Assembly (NCBI RefSeq): GCF_003288905.1 | Contig: NZ_NHYL01000003.1 | Location: forward strand, 1 to 64,000 | Direction of reading: 5' to 3' | Length of the DNA stretch: 64,000 nucleotides | From: Helicobacter sp. 11-8110 | GTDB lineage: Bacteria; Campylobacterota; Campylobacteria; Campylobacterales; Helicobacteraceae | Shown here: piece by piece, positions 46,210 to 56,546 of the stretch | Position numbering within the stretch: the first letter of the stretch is position 1 | How the letters are laid out: the number at the start of each line of letters is the position of its first letter | Translations under genes and position numbers: made by a program | Notes under the pieces: generated by a model | The model's input: only the letters and a program-made list of their open reading frames with translations | Databases searched by the model: none | Told to the model about the DNA's origin: nothing

Positions 46210-46701
46210 TTAAAAATCCAATTCGTGAGTTAGATTCCTAAACTTAATATCTTCTAATTGCTTTTTAATTTGCTTGTTTTCTTCTACTAACGAATCAAGT
46301 TGCGTTTGAAGCTGAGTAATATTGCGACTAGTGTAGTAAATATTATTTCGGATATAGATTTTTGGAATAAAAAGCAATAGCGCAAAAAACATTATCCCAA
46401 TGGAAATACAAACCATTTTAAAAGAAATTTCTCTTTTTTCTAAATCAATTTGTAAAACTTCCTCTTTTTCCTGTGGATTTAAGCTTGTTTGCTCCATTGA
46501 AGCTAATAGCTCTTGGCTAGAAGTTTCACTAGTAGAAAAATTTGCTTGATAGGGACTTTCTTTTTGAATATTTTGTGATGATTCTCTAAGATCTTCTTGA
46601 ATTCCCAATTCTTGGCTATTTTCTTTTTTAAACCGATCCCAAAAATTTGTTTTTTGAATTTTATCAGATTCTTTTAAGCGCAAAGATTCATAAGATTCCA
46701 T
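46210..46701 (-). CDS. FtsL/DivIC-like single-pass coiled-coil protein
   Basis: A 163-residue protein: an acidic, Ser/Gln-rich cytoplasmic N-terminus (1-90), one membrane helix (about 95-117, VCISIGIMFFALLLFIP), then a coiled coil with heptads (ITQLQTQLDSLVEENKQIKKQL). The plan and its place right after rsmH are those of the division protein FtsL. Direct motif support is weak, as FtsL diverges fast. Confidence 0.7.
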   Translation of the reverse strand: MESYESLRLKESDKIQKTNFWDRFKKENSQELGIQEDLRESSQNIQKESPYQANFSTSETSSQELLASMEQTSLNPQEKEEVLQIDLEKREISFKMVCISIGIMFFALLLFIPKIYIRNNIYYTSRNITQLQTQLDSLVEENKQIKKQLEDIKFRNLTHELDF

Positions 46702-46709
46702 TGTATCTC

Positions 46710-47645
46710 TTAATGCAAAAACTCAAAAACGCGCATCTTAGAACTACGCGCTCGAGGATTATCTTTAATCTCCTCTTCTTTTGGAATAATTGGCTTTTTA
46801 TAAAGGCTTCTACCCTTTTGATGATTTCTACTACACTCACATTTTAAAGCTTGTGGCGGACAAATACAAGGATTTTCCCATTGTTTAAATTTATTTTTAA
46901 TAATCCTATCTTCCAAAGAATGAAAAGAAATAAGACAAAGTCGGCTAAAATCCTGCATTTCTTGAGAATCAAAAATTTTTAACATTGATTCTAATTCGCC
47001 TAGCTCATTATTTACTTCAATTCTTAAAGCCTGAAAAGCCAGTGTAGCGGGGTGAATTTTGGGGTGCTTAAAATGCTTGGCGATAAATTGACTAAGCATT
47101 TTTGCGCTTGTAATTTTTTCTTTTTTGCGCAATTCCACAATGCAGTGAGCAAGTTTCTTATACTCCCTAATCTCGCCAAAATCCCTAAAGATTCGCTCCA
47201 ATTCAGTTAGTGGATATGAATTAACAATATCCTTTGCAGTAAAATTTTGACTTTGATCCATTCGCATATCAAGAAACTCTGAATCAAAACAAAATCCCCT
47301 CTCCTTGCTATCAAACTGCATTGAAGAAACTCCAATGTCTGCTAAGATTCCAACAACATTGCTCTCTCTTTGTAAAATCTGTTTTAAAACTCCGCTAAAG
47401 CGTCCATATTCGATGCTAAAACGATTTAAAAAAGGTTCTAAACGTTTCTTTGCAAGAGCGATTGCTTCATCATCTTGATCAATGCCTATAATTTTTAGCT
47501 TAGGATATTTTTCTAAAAGCGCCAAGCTATGCCCCCCAAATCCCAAAGTGCAATCAATCAAGATTCCACCCTTTTGATGGATTATTTCTGTATTAAAAGC
47601 TTCTAAAACTTCTTGCTTTAAAACCGAAATATGTGGAATTCTCAT
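46710..47645 (-). CDS. rsmH: 16S rRNA (cytosine1402-N4)-methyltransferase RsmH
   Basis: RsmH methylates C1402 in the decoding site. It has [46 protein letters not shown] and the C-terminal [15 protein letters not shown]. At 311 residues it is normal. Its start overlaps the murA stop by four bases. Confidence 0.96.
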   Translation of the reverse strand: MRIPHISVLKQEVLEAFNTEIIHQKGGILIDCTLGFGGHSLALLEKYPKLKIIGIDQDDEAIALAKKRLEPFLNRFSIEYGRFSGVLKQILQRESNVVGILADIGVSSMQFDSKERGFCFDSEFLDMRMDQSQNFTAKDIVNSYPLTELERIFRDFGEIREYKKLAHCIVELRKKEKITSAKMLSQFIAKHFKHPKIHPATLAFQALRIEVNNELGELESMLKIFDSQEMQDFSRLCLISFHSLEDRIIKNKFKQWENPCICPPQALKCECSRNHQKGRSLYKKPIIPKEEEIKDNPRARSSKMRVFEFLH

Positions 47646-48910
47646 TCTTTTTCTCTTGAAATTTTAGCACCAAGCCCAGTGAGCTTGGCTTCAAGATTCT
47701 CATAACCTCTATCAAGATGATAGATTCGATGAATATGACTCTCTCCCTTTGCTACAAGAGCAGCCAAAACCAATGCGCTTGAAGCACGCAGATCTGTCGC
47801 CATAACATCCGCACCAAAAAGCTCACTTTTACCTTGAATTGTTACTATATTGCCTTTTAGCTTGATATTTGCACCCATTCTTTGAAGCTCACTTACATGC
47901 ATAAAGCGATTCTCAAAAAGTCTCTCTTGAATAATGCTACCCCCCTCACACTGCGTAGCTAAAGCCATAAATTGCGCTTGCATATCAGTAGGAAACCCAG
48001 GATACTCTGCTGTAGAAATCTCAAAACTTTGCCGATTCTTTGCAGGATAAATTGTAATTGAATCGCCTTTAATATCCATTGCAAAACCAATCTCCTCAAG
48101 CTTAGAGAGAACTGCTGTTAGATGAATGGGATTAAGGCGGTGCAATGTGATTTGTGAATTAGTAATGGCACCTGCGCAAAGATATGTCCCTGCCTCAATC
48201 CTATCTGGAATCACCTCAATATTAGCAGGAAAATTTAAAGGTTCTCTATTTGTGCCATAAATCTCAATTTCATCATTTCCGATGCCGCTAATCTCCACTC
48301 CACTTGCTTTTAAAACTTCACAAAGCTGAATTACTTCTGGCTCTTTTGCGGCATTGATGATTTGCGTTTTACCCTTTGCCATAGCAGCTGCCATTAAAAT
48401 ATTCTCGGTGCCTGTCACGGTGATTTTATCAAAATTTATCACACTCCCTTTTAAGCCCTCTTTTGCTTCTGCGACAATATATCCACCTTGCAACCGAATC
48501 TCAGCACCCATTTTTTGAAGCGCTTTAATGTGCAAATCTACAGGTCTTGCGCCAATAGCACAACCCCCTGGCAAGCTTACTTCGCAACAACCAAATCTCC
48601 CCAAAAGTGGTCCTAAAACAAGGATTGAAGCACGCATTTTACGCACAATATCATAATTGGCTTTTGTATTATTAAGTGTTTTTGCAACAATGCTTGTTGT
48701 GTGTTTATCTAGCTGAATAATTTCGCAACCAAGCATATTCAATAAAGAAAAAAATGTCTTAATATCCACTACATCAGGTAAATTACTTAAAGTCGCCCTT
48801 TCTTTAGAAAGCAAACTTAAGGCTATAAGTGGAAGTGCCGAATTTTTTGCTCCTGAAATTTGAATAGAACCTTGCAAACACGCTTGTCCCTCAATGCGTA
48901 AAAAGTCCAT
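47642..48910 (-). CDS. murA: UDP-N-acetylglucosamine 1-carboxyvinyltransferase MurA
   Basis: MurA moves enolpyruvate from PEP to UDP-GlcNAc, the first committed step of peptidoglycan. The active Cys117 is in [15 protein letters not shown], the fosfomycin-sensitive form. [11 protein letters not shown] at the N-terminus and [13 protein letters not shown] near the end are conserved. The gene order galU-(small gene)-murA recurs in H. pylori. Confidence 0.97.
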   Translation of the reverse strand: MDFLRIEGQACLQGSIQISGAKNSALPLIALSLLSKERATLSNLPDVVDIKTFFSLLNMLGCEIIQLDKHTTSIVAKTLNNTKANYDIVRKMRASILVLGPLLGRFGCCEVSLPGGCAIGARPVDLHIKALQKMGAEIRLQGGYIVAEAKEGLKGSVINFDKITVTGTENILMAAAMAKGKTQIINAAKEPEVIQLCEVLKASGVEISGIGNDEIEIYGTNREPLNFPANIEVIPDRIEAGTYLCAGAITNSQITLHRLNPIHLTAVLSKLEEIGFAMDIKGDSITIYPAKNRQSFEISTAEYPGFPTDMQAQFMALATQCEGGSIIQERLFENRFMHVSELQRMGANIKLKGNIVTIQGKSELFGADVMATDLRASSALVLAALVAKGESHIHRIYHLDRGYENLEAKLTGLGAKISREKE

Positions 48911-48919
48911 TTTTTTCCT

Positions 48920-49369
48920 TTATTTTTTATTTTTCTCGCTACTTTCTCGATTTTTCAATGCCGCACTAATGAGTGTTTCAATTTCTTTTTTAAAATTTGG
49001 ATTTGCCTTTACAAACTCTTCCCTATATCTTGCCACGCTATCAATATCAACAGCAGAACAGCACGCCAAAGCCGAAATAAAATCCATCCTATCTTTATAA
49101 TCTTTGCTTTCTTTCTTTAAGCTATCAAAATTTAAAAAGTTTTTCCTAAAAGCATCTAAAATCTCATCTAATTCTTCCCTGCTAGGGCTATTTTGCAAAA
49201 TTGAAATAAGGTATTGAATATTTTTTAGCAAATTATCCCTGCTTTTTTGTGATTCAAGATAAGCTTGAATCTTACCTAGAATCAAAAAAGCACTTGTAAG
49301 TAAAGCAAAAGGCAACATCGCAAAAAATAATGCCACCCAAATAAAAAGATAAAATTGAAAGCTATACAC
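48920..49369 (-). CDS. small membrane-anchored protein of the galU-murA block
   Basis: A 149-residue protein with one N-terminal membrane helix (residues 5-32) and a helical charged remainder. A Cys pair occurs in ALACCSAVD. No motif is recognised. It is conserved in position between galU and murA in Helicobacter; function unknown. Its ATG shares a base with the galU stop. Confidence 0.65.
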   Translation of the reverse strand: MYSFQFYLFIWVALFFAMLPFALLTSAFLILGKIQAYLESQKSRDNLLKNIQYLISILQNSPSREELDEILDAFRKNFLNFDSLKKESKDYKDRMDFISALACCSAVDIDSVARYREEFVKANPNFKKEIETLISAALKNRESSEKNKK

Positions 49370-50196
49370 TATTTGCCTTGATATTTTTCATAAAACACAT
49401 TAGTTGCCCTAACAAATCCATCAACACTTCCGCAATCATAGCGCACACCCTGAAATTTATAGGCAAGCACCATTCCCTTTTTGCATTGCTCCATTAAGGC
49501 ATCTGTAATTTGAATTTCACCATTTTTACCAGGTTTTGTGTGCTTTAAAATTTCAAAAATATCAGAAGTTAAAATATAGCGCCCAATAATAGCTAGATTA
49601 CTTGGGGCTTCTTCTATGCTTGGCTTTTCAATCATATTATCCACCATAAAAACACCATCATCCACTTCTCTACCAGAAATCACTCCATATTTACTTACCT
49701 CTTCTTTTGCTACTTCTTCGACGGCAACAATAGAACATTTGTATTTTTTATAAATTTCACACATTTGAGATAGCACTCCAACACCACCCTCATTATCACA
49801 CAAATCATCGCTTAAAATCACCCCAAATGGCTCCTTGCCAATAAGATTTTCACCCACTAAAATCGCATGCCCTAATCCTTTCATTTCCATTTGTCTTGTA
49901 TAAGAAAAAGTGCAAGTGTTTAAAAGGCGACGAATGTCTTTTAAATAGCCCTCTTTATTAGTTCCTTGTATTTGGTGTTCTAATTCATAACTAATATCAA
50001 AATGATCTTCCAAAGAGCGTTTACCCCTTCCTGTTACAATTGCCATATTAGCAACCCCTGCTTCAATAGCCTCTTCTACGCCATATTGTATTAAAGGCTT
50101 ATTAACAATGGGTAGCATTTCCTTAGGTATTGCTTTTGTAGCTGGTAAAAATCTCGTTCCATATCCTGCAGCTGGAAATAGGCATTTTTTTATCAT
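49369..50196 (-). CDS. galU: UTP--glucose-1-phosphate uridylyltransferase GalU
   Basis: GalU makes UDP-glucose for LPS and glycan synthesis. The nucleotide-binding signature FPAAGYGTRFLPATKAIPKE opens the protein, followed by LSDDLCDN (metal Asp) and EKPSIEEAPSN. About 275 residues. Of two adjacent ATGs, 50196 lies five bases from AGGAG and is preferred to 50199. Confidence 0.95.
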   Translation of the reverse strand: MIKKCLFPAAGYGTRFLPATKAIPKEMLPIVNKPLIQYGVEEAIEAGVANMAIVTGRGKRSLEDHFDISYELEHQIQGTNKEGYLKDIRRLLNTCTFSYTRQMEMKGLGHAILVGENLIGKEPFGVILSDDLCDNEGGVGVLSQMCEIYKKYKCSIVAVEEVAKEEVSKYGVISGREVDDGVFMVDNMIEKPSIEEAPSNLAIIGRYILTSDIFEILKHTKPGKNGEIQITDALMEQCKKGMVLAYKFQGVRYDCGSVDGFVRATNVFYEKYQGK

Positions 50197-50208
50197 CATC
50201 TCTCCTTT

Positions 50209-50985
50209 TTAAATCAAATCTATCAAACCACTTTCGTAAAGTTTAAAAAATTGTGTTGCGATTCTTGGATTTTTTGAACCCCTTTTAGATGCAAAAATAA
50301 GAGCTTTTTGTCGAATATTTTCCCAATTATCGGGATTTTGCAACTCTAAAGGCAACTTTTTAAAATAACCTTGCAACACTTCTAAATATTCTTGATTGCC
50401 ATGTGTATAAAATCCAATACAAAGTGGAAATCTCTCAAACAAAGCAATTTTATCTTCATTTCCCTCAAATCCAAAAATTTCATTCTCACTATGAAATTCT
50501 GGCATTAAATGGCGACGATTAGAAGTTACATAAAAGCGAATATTTTGTGGAAATCTCTCAATACTACCTTCTAAAATTGTTTTTAGATTCTTATATTCTT
50601 GATCATTTTCATCAAAACTCAACTCATCACAAAAAACAATAAACTTATAATCTTTGGTGCGTAAAAAATCTAAAATTTCAGGCAACACTTTCAAGTCTTG
50701 TTTAAAAATTTGCAAGATTCTCAAACCTGCTTTAGCGTATTTTGGCAAAAGTGCTTTGATTAATGAAGATTTTCCACAACCTCTAGCGCCCCAGAGCAAA
50801 ACATTCACACCCATTCCCTTAAACAAAAAAGATTCGGTATTGGCACATAAAAGCCCTATTTCTTTTTGTAAATTATAGAAATCTTCCCACTCATAATTTT
50901 CTAATTCATAAACTTGATGCAAATAGCCACTACTGCGATAAATGGCAGCACAATGTCGCTCACAATCCCATTCAAACTGATTCAT
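50209..50985 (-). CDS. DUF815 family P-loop ATPase
   Basis: A 258-residue AAA-like ATPase. Walker A is WGARGCGKSSLIKALL, Walker B FIVFCDELSF, and TSNRRHL is a sensor-like motif. The spacing matches DUF815, whose role is unknown. ATG 50985 overlaps the clpA stop (TGATG), so it is translationally coupled to clpA. Confidence 0.85.
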   Translation of the reverse strand: MNQFEWDCERHCAAIYRSSGYLHQVYELENYEWEDFYNLQKEIGLLCANTESFLFKGMGVNVLLWGARGCGKSSLIKALLPKYAKAGLRILQIFKQDLKVLPEILDFLRTKDYKFIVFCDELSFDENDQEYKNLKTILEGSIERFPQNIRFYVTSNRRHLMPEFHSENEIFGFEGNEDKIALFERFPLCIGFYTHGNQEYLEVLQGYFKKLPLELQNPDNWENIRQKALIFASKRGSKNPRIATQFFKLYESGLIDLI

Positions 50986-53225
50986 CAACGACTTCTTTTG
51001 ATTTTAACTTTATTGTTTAATGGTTTATTTTGTTTAGTTTTACAGCTAAAAGAATCACTTTTTTTATTGTAGCTAAAAATAACTTCACCGCCTTTTTCTA
51101 ATTTACCAAAAAGCATTAAATCACTAAGAGGATTCTTAATTTTCTCTTGAATCACAAGCCCAAGAGGTCTTGCACCAAGCTCTGGATTATATCCAAGTTT
51201 AGCAAGTTGTTCTTTAGCGCTCTTATCTAGCAAAATATGGATATTTTTAGAAACAATTTGCTCGTTTAAATCGTTGATATTCTTCTCTACAATTTTTAGA
51301 ATTTCTGCTTCACTTAAAGGATTAAAAGCCACAATAGCATCCAAACGATTTCGAAATTCAGGTGTGAAATTGTCCTTAATGGCAGAATTGAATTTTGTCG
51401 CAGAATCTTGTGCAAAACCAAGTGTTGGAGCTTCTTTGGAGCCAACATTAGAAGTCATAATCAAAATCACCGAAGAAAAATCTGCACTCTCCCCATTATT
51501 GTCTGTTAGCTTGGCATTATCCATCACTTGCAAGAAAATATTCAAAACATCAGGGTGTGCCTTTTCTATCTCATCTAAAAGCAATAAAGTATGAGGATTT
51601 TTCTTAATCATTTCTGTAAGAATCCCTCCCTTATCATAGCCCACATAACCAGCAGGTGCACCAATAAGTCCAGAGCTTGAATATTTCTCCATATATTCAC
51701 TCATATCAATACGTTCAAAATTAATCCCTAAAGCCTTAGCGATTTCCTTAGCCAACTCTGTTTTCCCCACACCACTTGGACCGCTAAACAAAAAAGAACC
51801 AATGGGCTTATTAGGCGATCCAAGTCCAGCTTTATTTCGCTTGAGCGCTGTTACAATCTCTTTGATAGCCAAATCTTGCCCAAAGATTCTATTTTGTAGG
51901 TATTTTTCTAAGTTTCTTAAGAGATTCTTGTCATCTTTAGTGGCTTCAATCTCGGGAATCTTTGCCATTTTAGCCACCATTTGTTTAATGCTAGAGAGAC
52001 TTACCTTGCCACTCTTGTTAGCTAGTTTATAAGCCGCTCCAACTTCATCAATCACATCAATTGCCTTATCAGGCAAAAAACGATCATGCAAATAACGGCT
52101 AGAGAGCTCCACTGCTAACTTAAGCGATTCTAGCGGATAGGTAACATTATGGTGTTTTTCATAGTATTTTTTAATACCCTGTAAAATCAAAACCGCTTCT
52201 TCTTGACTAGGCTCATCCACATCAATTTTAGCAAATCGCCTTGAAAATGCTTTGTCTTTATCTAAAAAATTTCGGTATTCTGCATAGGTGCTAGCACCAA
52301 TACATCTAAGTTTTCCACTGCCAAGCATAGGCTTTAAGAGATTACTAGCATCCATACTGCCGCTATTTGTAGCTCCTGCTCCAATAAGCATATGAATCTC
52401 ATCGATAAATAAAATAACATTTTTGCGCTCTAAAACTTCTTCACCTAAAGCTTTAATCCGCTTTTCAAAATCCCCTCGATACTTCGTTCCTGCAACAAGC
52501 GCCCCCATATTAAGCATAAAAATTTCATTACCAAAAAGTGGATTATTCTCTTGATTTAAAACAATTGCCAACCCCTCTGCAATAGCTGTTTTCCCAACTC
52601 CTGGCTCACCTACTAAGAGTGGATTATTCTTTTTGCGTCTTAGCAAGACTTCTAGACATCTTTCAATCTCTTTGTCTCTCCCAATAATTGGATCAATTTT
52701 GCCCTCTTTTGCTTCTTGTGTGAGATTGATGCAATATTTCTCTAATACGCTCTCTTGTTTATTTTCATCTTTTTCAAACTTTTGAGTTTGTTGTAAATCT
52801 TGATTTTCTGTAATATACTCTAAAATATTAAGGCGTGTGATTCCTTGGGCTTTAAGAAGCTGAGTGCAAAATGCTTTGTCTTCCTCTAAAATTGCGGCTA
52901 ACAAATCTCCAACTTGAGCTTCTTTGCGTTGAGCACCCTTTACATGGCTTACCATAATTTCAATAACACGCGTAACAGCTAGAGTTTCTATAGGCAACTC
53001 ACTCACATCAGGGTGAGACTGCAAAAAATGCATTAAATAGCGCTCTATTTGCGATTTGAGCGCTTTAATATTGCCTCCACATTCTTCAATAGCTTTTTTA
53101 ATTGTTTGACTATCCAAAAGAGAATGGAAAATATGCTCTAGTGTAAGGTATTCATGCCCTAAATGCTTAGCACGACTTTGTGCGGCTTGCAAAATATAAT
53201 TTAATTCTTTGCTAATCTCAATCAT
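50985..53225 (-). CDS. clpA: ATP-dependent Clp protease ATP-binding subunit ClpA
   Basis: ClpA unfolds substrates and feeds them to ClpP. It has an N-domain (1-145), a first AAA+ module (GEPGVGKTAIAEG, FIDEIHMLIGAG) and a second (GPSGVGKTELAKE, LLLDEIEKAHPDVLN). A ClpP-binding loop near residue 605 is expected but the local sequence is not conclusive. clpS lies just upstream, the usual pairing. Confidence 0.95.
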   Translation of the reverse strand: MIEISKELNYILQAAQSRAKHLGHEYLTLEHIFHSLLDSQTIKKAIEECGGNIKALKSQIERYLMHFLQSHPDVSELPIETLAVTRVIEIMVSHVKGAQRKEAQVGDLLAAILEEDKAFCTQLLKAQGITRLNILEYITENQDLQQTQKFEKDENKQESVLEKYCINLTQEAKEGKIDPIIGRDKEIERCLEVLLRRKKNNPLLVGEPGVGKTAIAEGLAIVLNQENNPLFGNEIFMLNMGALVAGTKYRGDFEKRIKALGEEVLERKNVILFIDEIHMLIGAGATNSGSMDASNLLKPMLGSGKLRCIGASTYAEYRNFLDKDKAFSRRFAKIDVDEPSQEEAVLILQGIKKYYEKHHNVTYPLESLKLAVELSSRYLHDRFLPDKAIDVIDEVGAAYKLANKSGKVSLSSIKQMVAKMAKIPEIEATKDDKNLLRNLEKYLQNRIFGQDLAIKEIVTALKRNKAGLGSPNKPIGSFLFSGPSGVGKTELAKEIAKALGINFERIDMSEYMEKYSSSGLIGAPAGYVGYDKGGILTEMIKKNPHTLLLLDEIEKAHPDVLNIFLQVMDNAKLTDNNGESADFSSVILIMTSNVGSKEAPTLGFAQDSATKFNSAIKDNFTPEFRNRLDAIVAFNPLSEAEILKIVEKNINDLNEQIVSKNIHILLDKSAKEQLAKLGYNPELGARPLGLVIQEKIKNPLSDLMLFGKLEKGGEVIFSYNKKSDSFSCKTKQNKPLNNKVKIKRSR

Positions 53226-53234
53226 CGCATTTCT

Positions 53235-53552
53235 TTACATTTTTTCTAAAATGGCTCTTAGAGGAAATTGTTTTTCTTTTGCCATTTTTCTAACCTGCAT
53301 TGCTTTAGTTTCTGCTATATCATAGGGATAGATTCCACACATTCCACGCCCATTATGATGAATTTGCAACATAAGATTGAGCGATTCTTCAAAATTTTTG
53401 TGAAAAATTTTCTGCAAAATCTCTATTACAAAATCCTGAGTGGTATAATCATCATTAAGTAAAATAACTTTGTAGCGGATAGGTTCTTGTAGCTTTTCAA
53501 GGGTTTCTGTTGCGTTTTCAATTTGATTTTGTTTGGGCAATTTTCCCTCCAA
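53235..53552 (-). CDS. clpS: ClpS adaptor
   Basis: ClpS delivers N-degron substrates to ClpA. The 105-residue protein has YKVILLNDDYTTQDFVIEIL, the NDD(Y/F)T binding pocket, and HHNGRGMCGIYPYDIAETK. It lies nine bases before clpA. Confidence 0.95.
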   Translation of the reverse strand: MEGKLPKQNQIENATETLEKLQEPIRYKVILLNDDYTTQDFVIEILQKIFHKNFEESLNLMLQIHHNGRGMCGIYPYDIAETKAMQVRKMAKEKQFPLRAILEKM

Positions 53553-53629
53553 AGTAATATTAAAATAAAGTAATGCTAAATTTATATTTTTAGTATAGCA
53601 TTTTTTGCTTAAAATTTTTACCTTTTAAT

Positions 53630-54187
53630 TTATTCTTTGACAAGTGCGCTAATAGTTTTAAAATTTTCTTCCCTAGAATGCAAAAGAAATGAAAAAAGAG
53701 CGCTCTCAGTGCTTATGATTCTTGCTCCCAAGTCTCTTAGCTCTTGCATTGCCAAGGCGTGATTATGATCATCTCTGGCACTGCAAGCATCCTCTATAAT
53801 AAACACTTCAAAATCTCTCTTTAAAGAATCCAAAGCCGTTTCTCGCACACAAATATGACTTTCAATGCCAAAGAGAATAAGAGTTTGAGCATTGCATTTT
53901 TCTAATGCTCGACAAAAAGTCTCCTCCCCAAAAGCACTAAAAGAATTTTTTTGGATAATTTGACTAGAATGGCTTACAATAGCCTTGCCCAAACCTTTTG
54001 GATACTGCTCCAAAACCAAAGCATTTTGACAAAAAGCCTCCACACATCTCAAGAGATTATTAGCATTTTTTAGAAGTTTTTCTTGGTTTTGCATAACCCC
54101 AAAAAGTTTTTCTTGAATATCAACACAGACAAAAACGCACCCCTCTTTGGCAAAACTCGCTTTTTGTTTTAGAGTATATGAAGGCAT
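53630..54187 (-). CDS. isochorismatase-like cysteine hydrolase
   Basis: A 185-residue hydrolase of the isochorismatase/YcaC superfamily. The presumed triad is Asp in VCVDIQEKLF, a central Lys and Cys in GIESHICVRETALD. Substrate unknown; relatives act on amides and ureas. It is not part of a recognisable pathway here. Confidence 0.8.
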   Translation of the reverse strand: MPSYTLKQKASFAKEGCVFVCVDIQEKLFGVMQNQEKLLKNANNLLRCVEAFCQNALVLEQYPKGLGKAIVSHSSQIIQKNSFSAFGEETFCRALEKCNAQTLILFGIESHICVRETALDSLKRDFEVFIIEDACSARDDHNHALAMQELRDLGARIISTESALFSFLLHSREENFKTISALVKE

Positions 54188-54198
54188 ATTTTCCTCTT

Positions 54199-55161
54199 TT
54201 AGTATTCAATTCCTGCTGCTCTTAACGCATCTCGAATGGCACGCATTTGGATATTTTTATCAAAACACCACTTAGGCGCAATAAGCGTATCATTTCTCAC
54301 TCCCGCACTTACACGATGAATGACTATATTTTGCGGAATCATCTTAAGCGTTTCAACTATTAATTCAATGTATTCATTGAGTGTAATAGGCTTGTATTCC
54401 CCCTTGGCATGCATTTGTGCTAAAATAGTCTTTTCAATAATATATAGTGGATGAACTTTAATCCCATCACTTCCCCACTCTAACACTTGCCTAAGGCTAT
54501 TTAACATCATCTCTTTACTTTCATTAGGTAATCCATAGATAATATGAGAACAAACCTTTAATCCCCTTTGCTTAGTCTCCTTAATCCAATACTCCATTCC
54601 CTCTGTGGTATGTCCGCGATTAATAAATTTCAAAGTTTCATCATAAACAGATTGGATTCCATATTCTATCCAAATCTCTTGCTTTCTTGCCTCTTGCAAA
54701 TTTGCTAAATAATCTAATAATTCCAAACTAACACTATCAGTTCTGGTACCAATAGACATTCCAACTACATTAGGCAAATTAAGTGCTTCTATGTAAAGTT
54801 TTTGCAAAGTATCAAATGGCGCATAAGTGTTAGTAAAAGACTGAAAATAGATTAAATATTTCCCAACACCAAACTTATTTTTATGAAAATCGGTTTGCCA
54901 TTGATATTGACTATGAAGCTGTTTGAGTTGCATTGGCAATAGTGGATTATCCTGCATTCTAGGATTAATCTTTAGAGGTACCTTTGGTTCATGTTCTAAA
55001 GTCGGAGAAAAGCTTTCATTTTTACAAAAAATACAACCTCCCCTAGCGACACTACCATCAATATTTGGACAGGTAAATCCAGCAAGAGCAATTGGAATCT
55101 TTCTTACCCTTTGCCCAAAACGGCGTTTGCAATAACGCCCAAAAGTCAACATTTGCTTCAT
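54199..55161 (-). CDS. YhcC-type radical SAM protein
   Basis: A 320-residue radical SAM enzyme of the TIGR01212/YhcC family. The cluster cysteines are Cys31, Cys43 and Cys46 in TCPNIDGS...GGCIFC, the longer-spaced Cx11Cx2C form of this family. GLPNESKEMM and IHRVSAG are also typical. Reaction unknown. AAGG precedes ATG 55161. Confidence 0.88.
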   Translation of the reverse strand: MKQMLTFGRYCKRRFGQRVRKIPIALAGFTCPNIDGSVARGGCIFCKNESFSPTLEHEPKVPLKINPRMQDNPLLPMQLKQLHSQYQWQTDFHKNKFGVGKYLIYFQSFTNTYAPFDTLQKLYIEALNLPNVVGMSIGTRTDSVSLELLDYLANLQEARKQEIWIEYGIQSVYDETLKFINRGHTTEGMEYWIKETKQRGLKVCSHIIYGLPNESKEMMLNSLRQVLEWGSDGIKVHPLYIIEKTILAQMHAKGEYKPITLNEYIELIVETLKMIPQNIVIHRVSAGVRNDTLIAPKWCFDKNIQMRAIRDALRAAGIEY

Positions 55162-55166
55162 AAAAC

Positions 55167-56537
55167 TTACCTTACAATATAATTATTATCAAAACAGGCT
55201 TGACAGAATTGATAATTTTCCACCCCTATGCTTCGCCTTAGACCCTCAAGCGAAAGAAAAGAAAGAGAATCGGCTTTAATAAACTCGCAAACTTCTTCAT
55301 TACTCATTGTAGCACTAATTAGCTCATCTTTACTTGGCGTATCCACCCCATAAAAACAAGGTGCAATAGTTGGTGGAGAAGAAATTTTCATATGAATCTC
55401 TTTGGCGCCACAATCGCGTAATATTTTAACAATTTGCTTACTAGTAGTCCCTCTAACAACCGAATCATCAATCACAATAATGCGTTTGTTTTCTATTAAT
55501 TCTCTAATTGGATTTAATTTTAACTTAACTTTTAATTCTCTAATTTGCTGGGTTGGTTCTATAAAAGTTCTCCCCACATAGTGATTCCTAATAATTCCTA
55601 ATTCAAAAGGGATTCCACTTTCTTGCGAATATCCAAGCGCAGCTGCCACGCCACTATCAGGAACAGGTATCACAATATCAGCATCAATTGGATTTTCTTT
55701 AGCAAGTTCTACGCCCATAGCCTTTCTAATATTATATACCAAACGCCCAAAAACATGGCTATCTGGGCGCGCAAAATACACATATTCAAACACACAAGGA
55801 TAAGGATTCTTAGGCATAATATGATGACTTTCAATACCATCTTTAGATAGCACAAGCATTTCACCTGGTTCCACATCGCGCAAATATCTAGCATTCACCA
55901 AATCAAAAGCACAGGTTTCGCTTGCCACAATATAACCAACACTACCATCGTTATTTTGTATCTGTCCTAAACTTAGCGGTCTAAAACCATTTCTATCGCG
56001 AATAACAAACATTTTCTTGCGACTTAAAATAATGAAGCAAAAAGCCCCCTCTAATTTTAAAACCGCCTCTTTAATCCGATCTACTAGATTTTCTTCCTTG
56101 GCTTTTGCGATCAAATGAATAAGATTTTCTGTATCCATATGACTTTGAAAAATGGCGCCATCCCTAATAAGATCATTGCGAATCTTTTCCGCATTCGTCA
56201 GATTCCCATTATGAACAATAGCAACTTCTCCCAAATCATAACGCGCAAAAATAGGTTGTGCATCACTTAGCGAATCGGCTCCTGCGGTTGCATAACGATT
56301 ATGTCCTACTGCACTGAAGCCTTTTAGTTTTTTTAAAGTTTCATCGCAAAAAACATCAGTTACTAATCCGTGATCTTTGATAGTTGTGATCTTTTCTCCA
56401 TTACTTGAAGCAATCCCAGTAGCCTCTTGACCACGATGCTGCATAGAAAAAAGAGAATAATAAGCAATACTTGCTGCATTAGGAGCGTTATAAACCCCCA
56501 CTACTGCACATTCTTCATTCCAATTTCTTTCTTCCAC
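55167..56537 (-). CDS. purF: amidophosphoribosyltransferase PurF
   Basis: PurF makes phosphoribosylamine, the first step of purine synthesis. Residues 1-9 form a short propeptide before the catalytic Cys10 (NEECAVVG), as in the Bacillus-type enzyme. Four cysteines placed as in that enzyme (PCVFEYVYF, APCFYGVD and the QFCQAC pair) should bind a 4Fe-4S cluster. The PRPP loop is IVIDDSVVRGTTS-like. dapB is ten bases upstream. Confidence 0.95.
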   Translation of the reverse strand: MEERNWNEECAVVGVYNAPNAASIAYYSLFSMQHRGQEATGIASSNGEKITTIKDHGLVTDVFCDETLKKLKGFSAVGHNRYATAGADSLSDAQPIFARYDLGEVAIVHNGNLTNAEKIRNDLIRDGAIFQSHMDTENLIHLIAKAKEENLVDRIKEAVLKLEGAFCFIILSRKKMFVIRDRNGFRPLSLGQIQNNDGSVGYIVASETCAFDLVNARYLRDVEPGEMLVLSKDGIESHHIMPKNPYPCVFEYVYFARPDSHVFGRLVYNIRKAMGVELAKENPIDADIVIPVPDSGVAAALGYSQESGIPFELGIIRNHYVGRTFIEPTQQIRELKVKLKLNPIRELIENKRIIVIDDSVVRGTTSKQIVKILRDCGAKEIHMKISSPPTIAPCFYGVDTPSKDELISATMSNEEVCEFIKADSLSFLSLEGLRRSIGVENYQFCQACFDNNYIVR

Positions 56538-56546
56538 TTTGCCTTC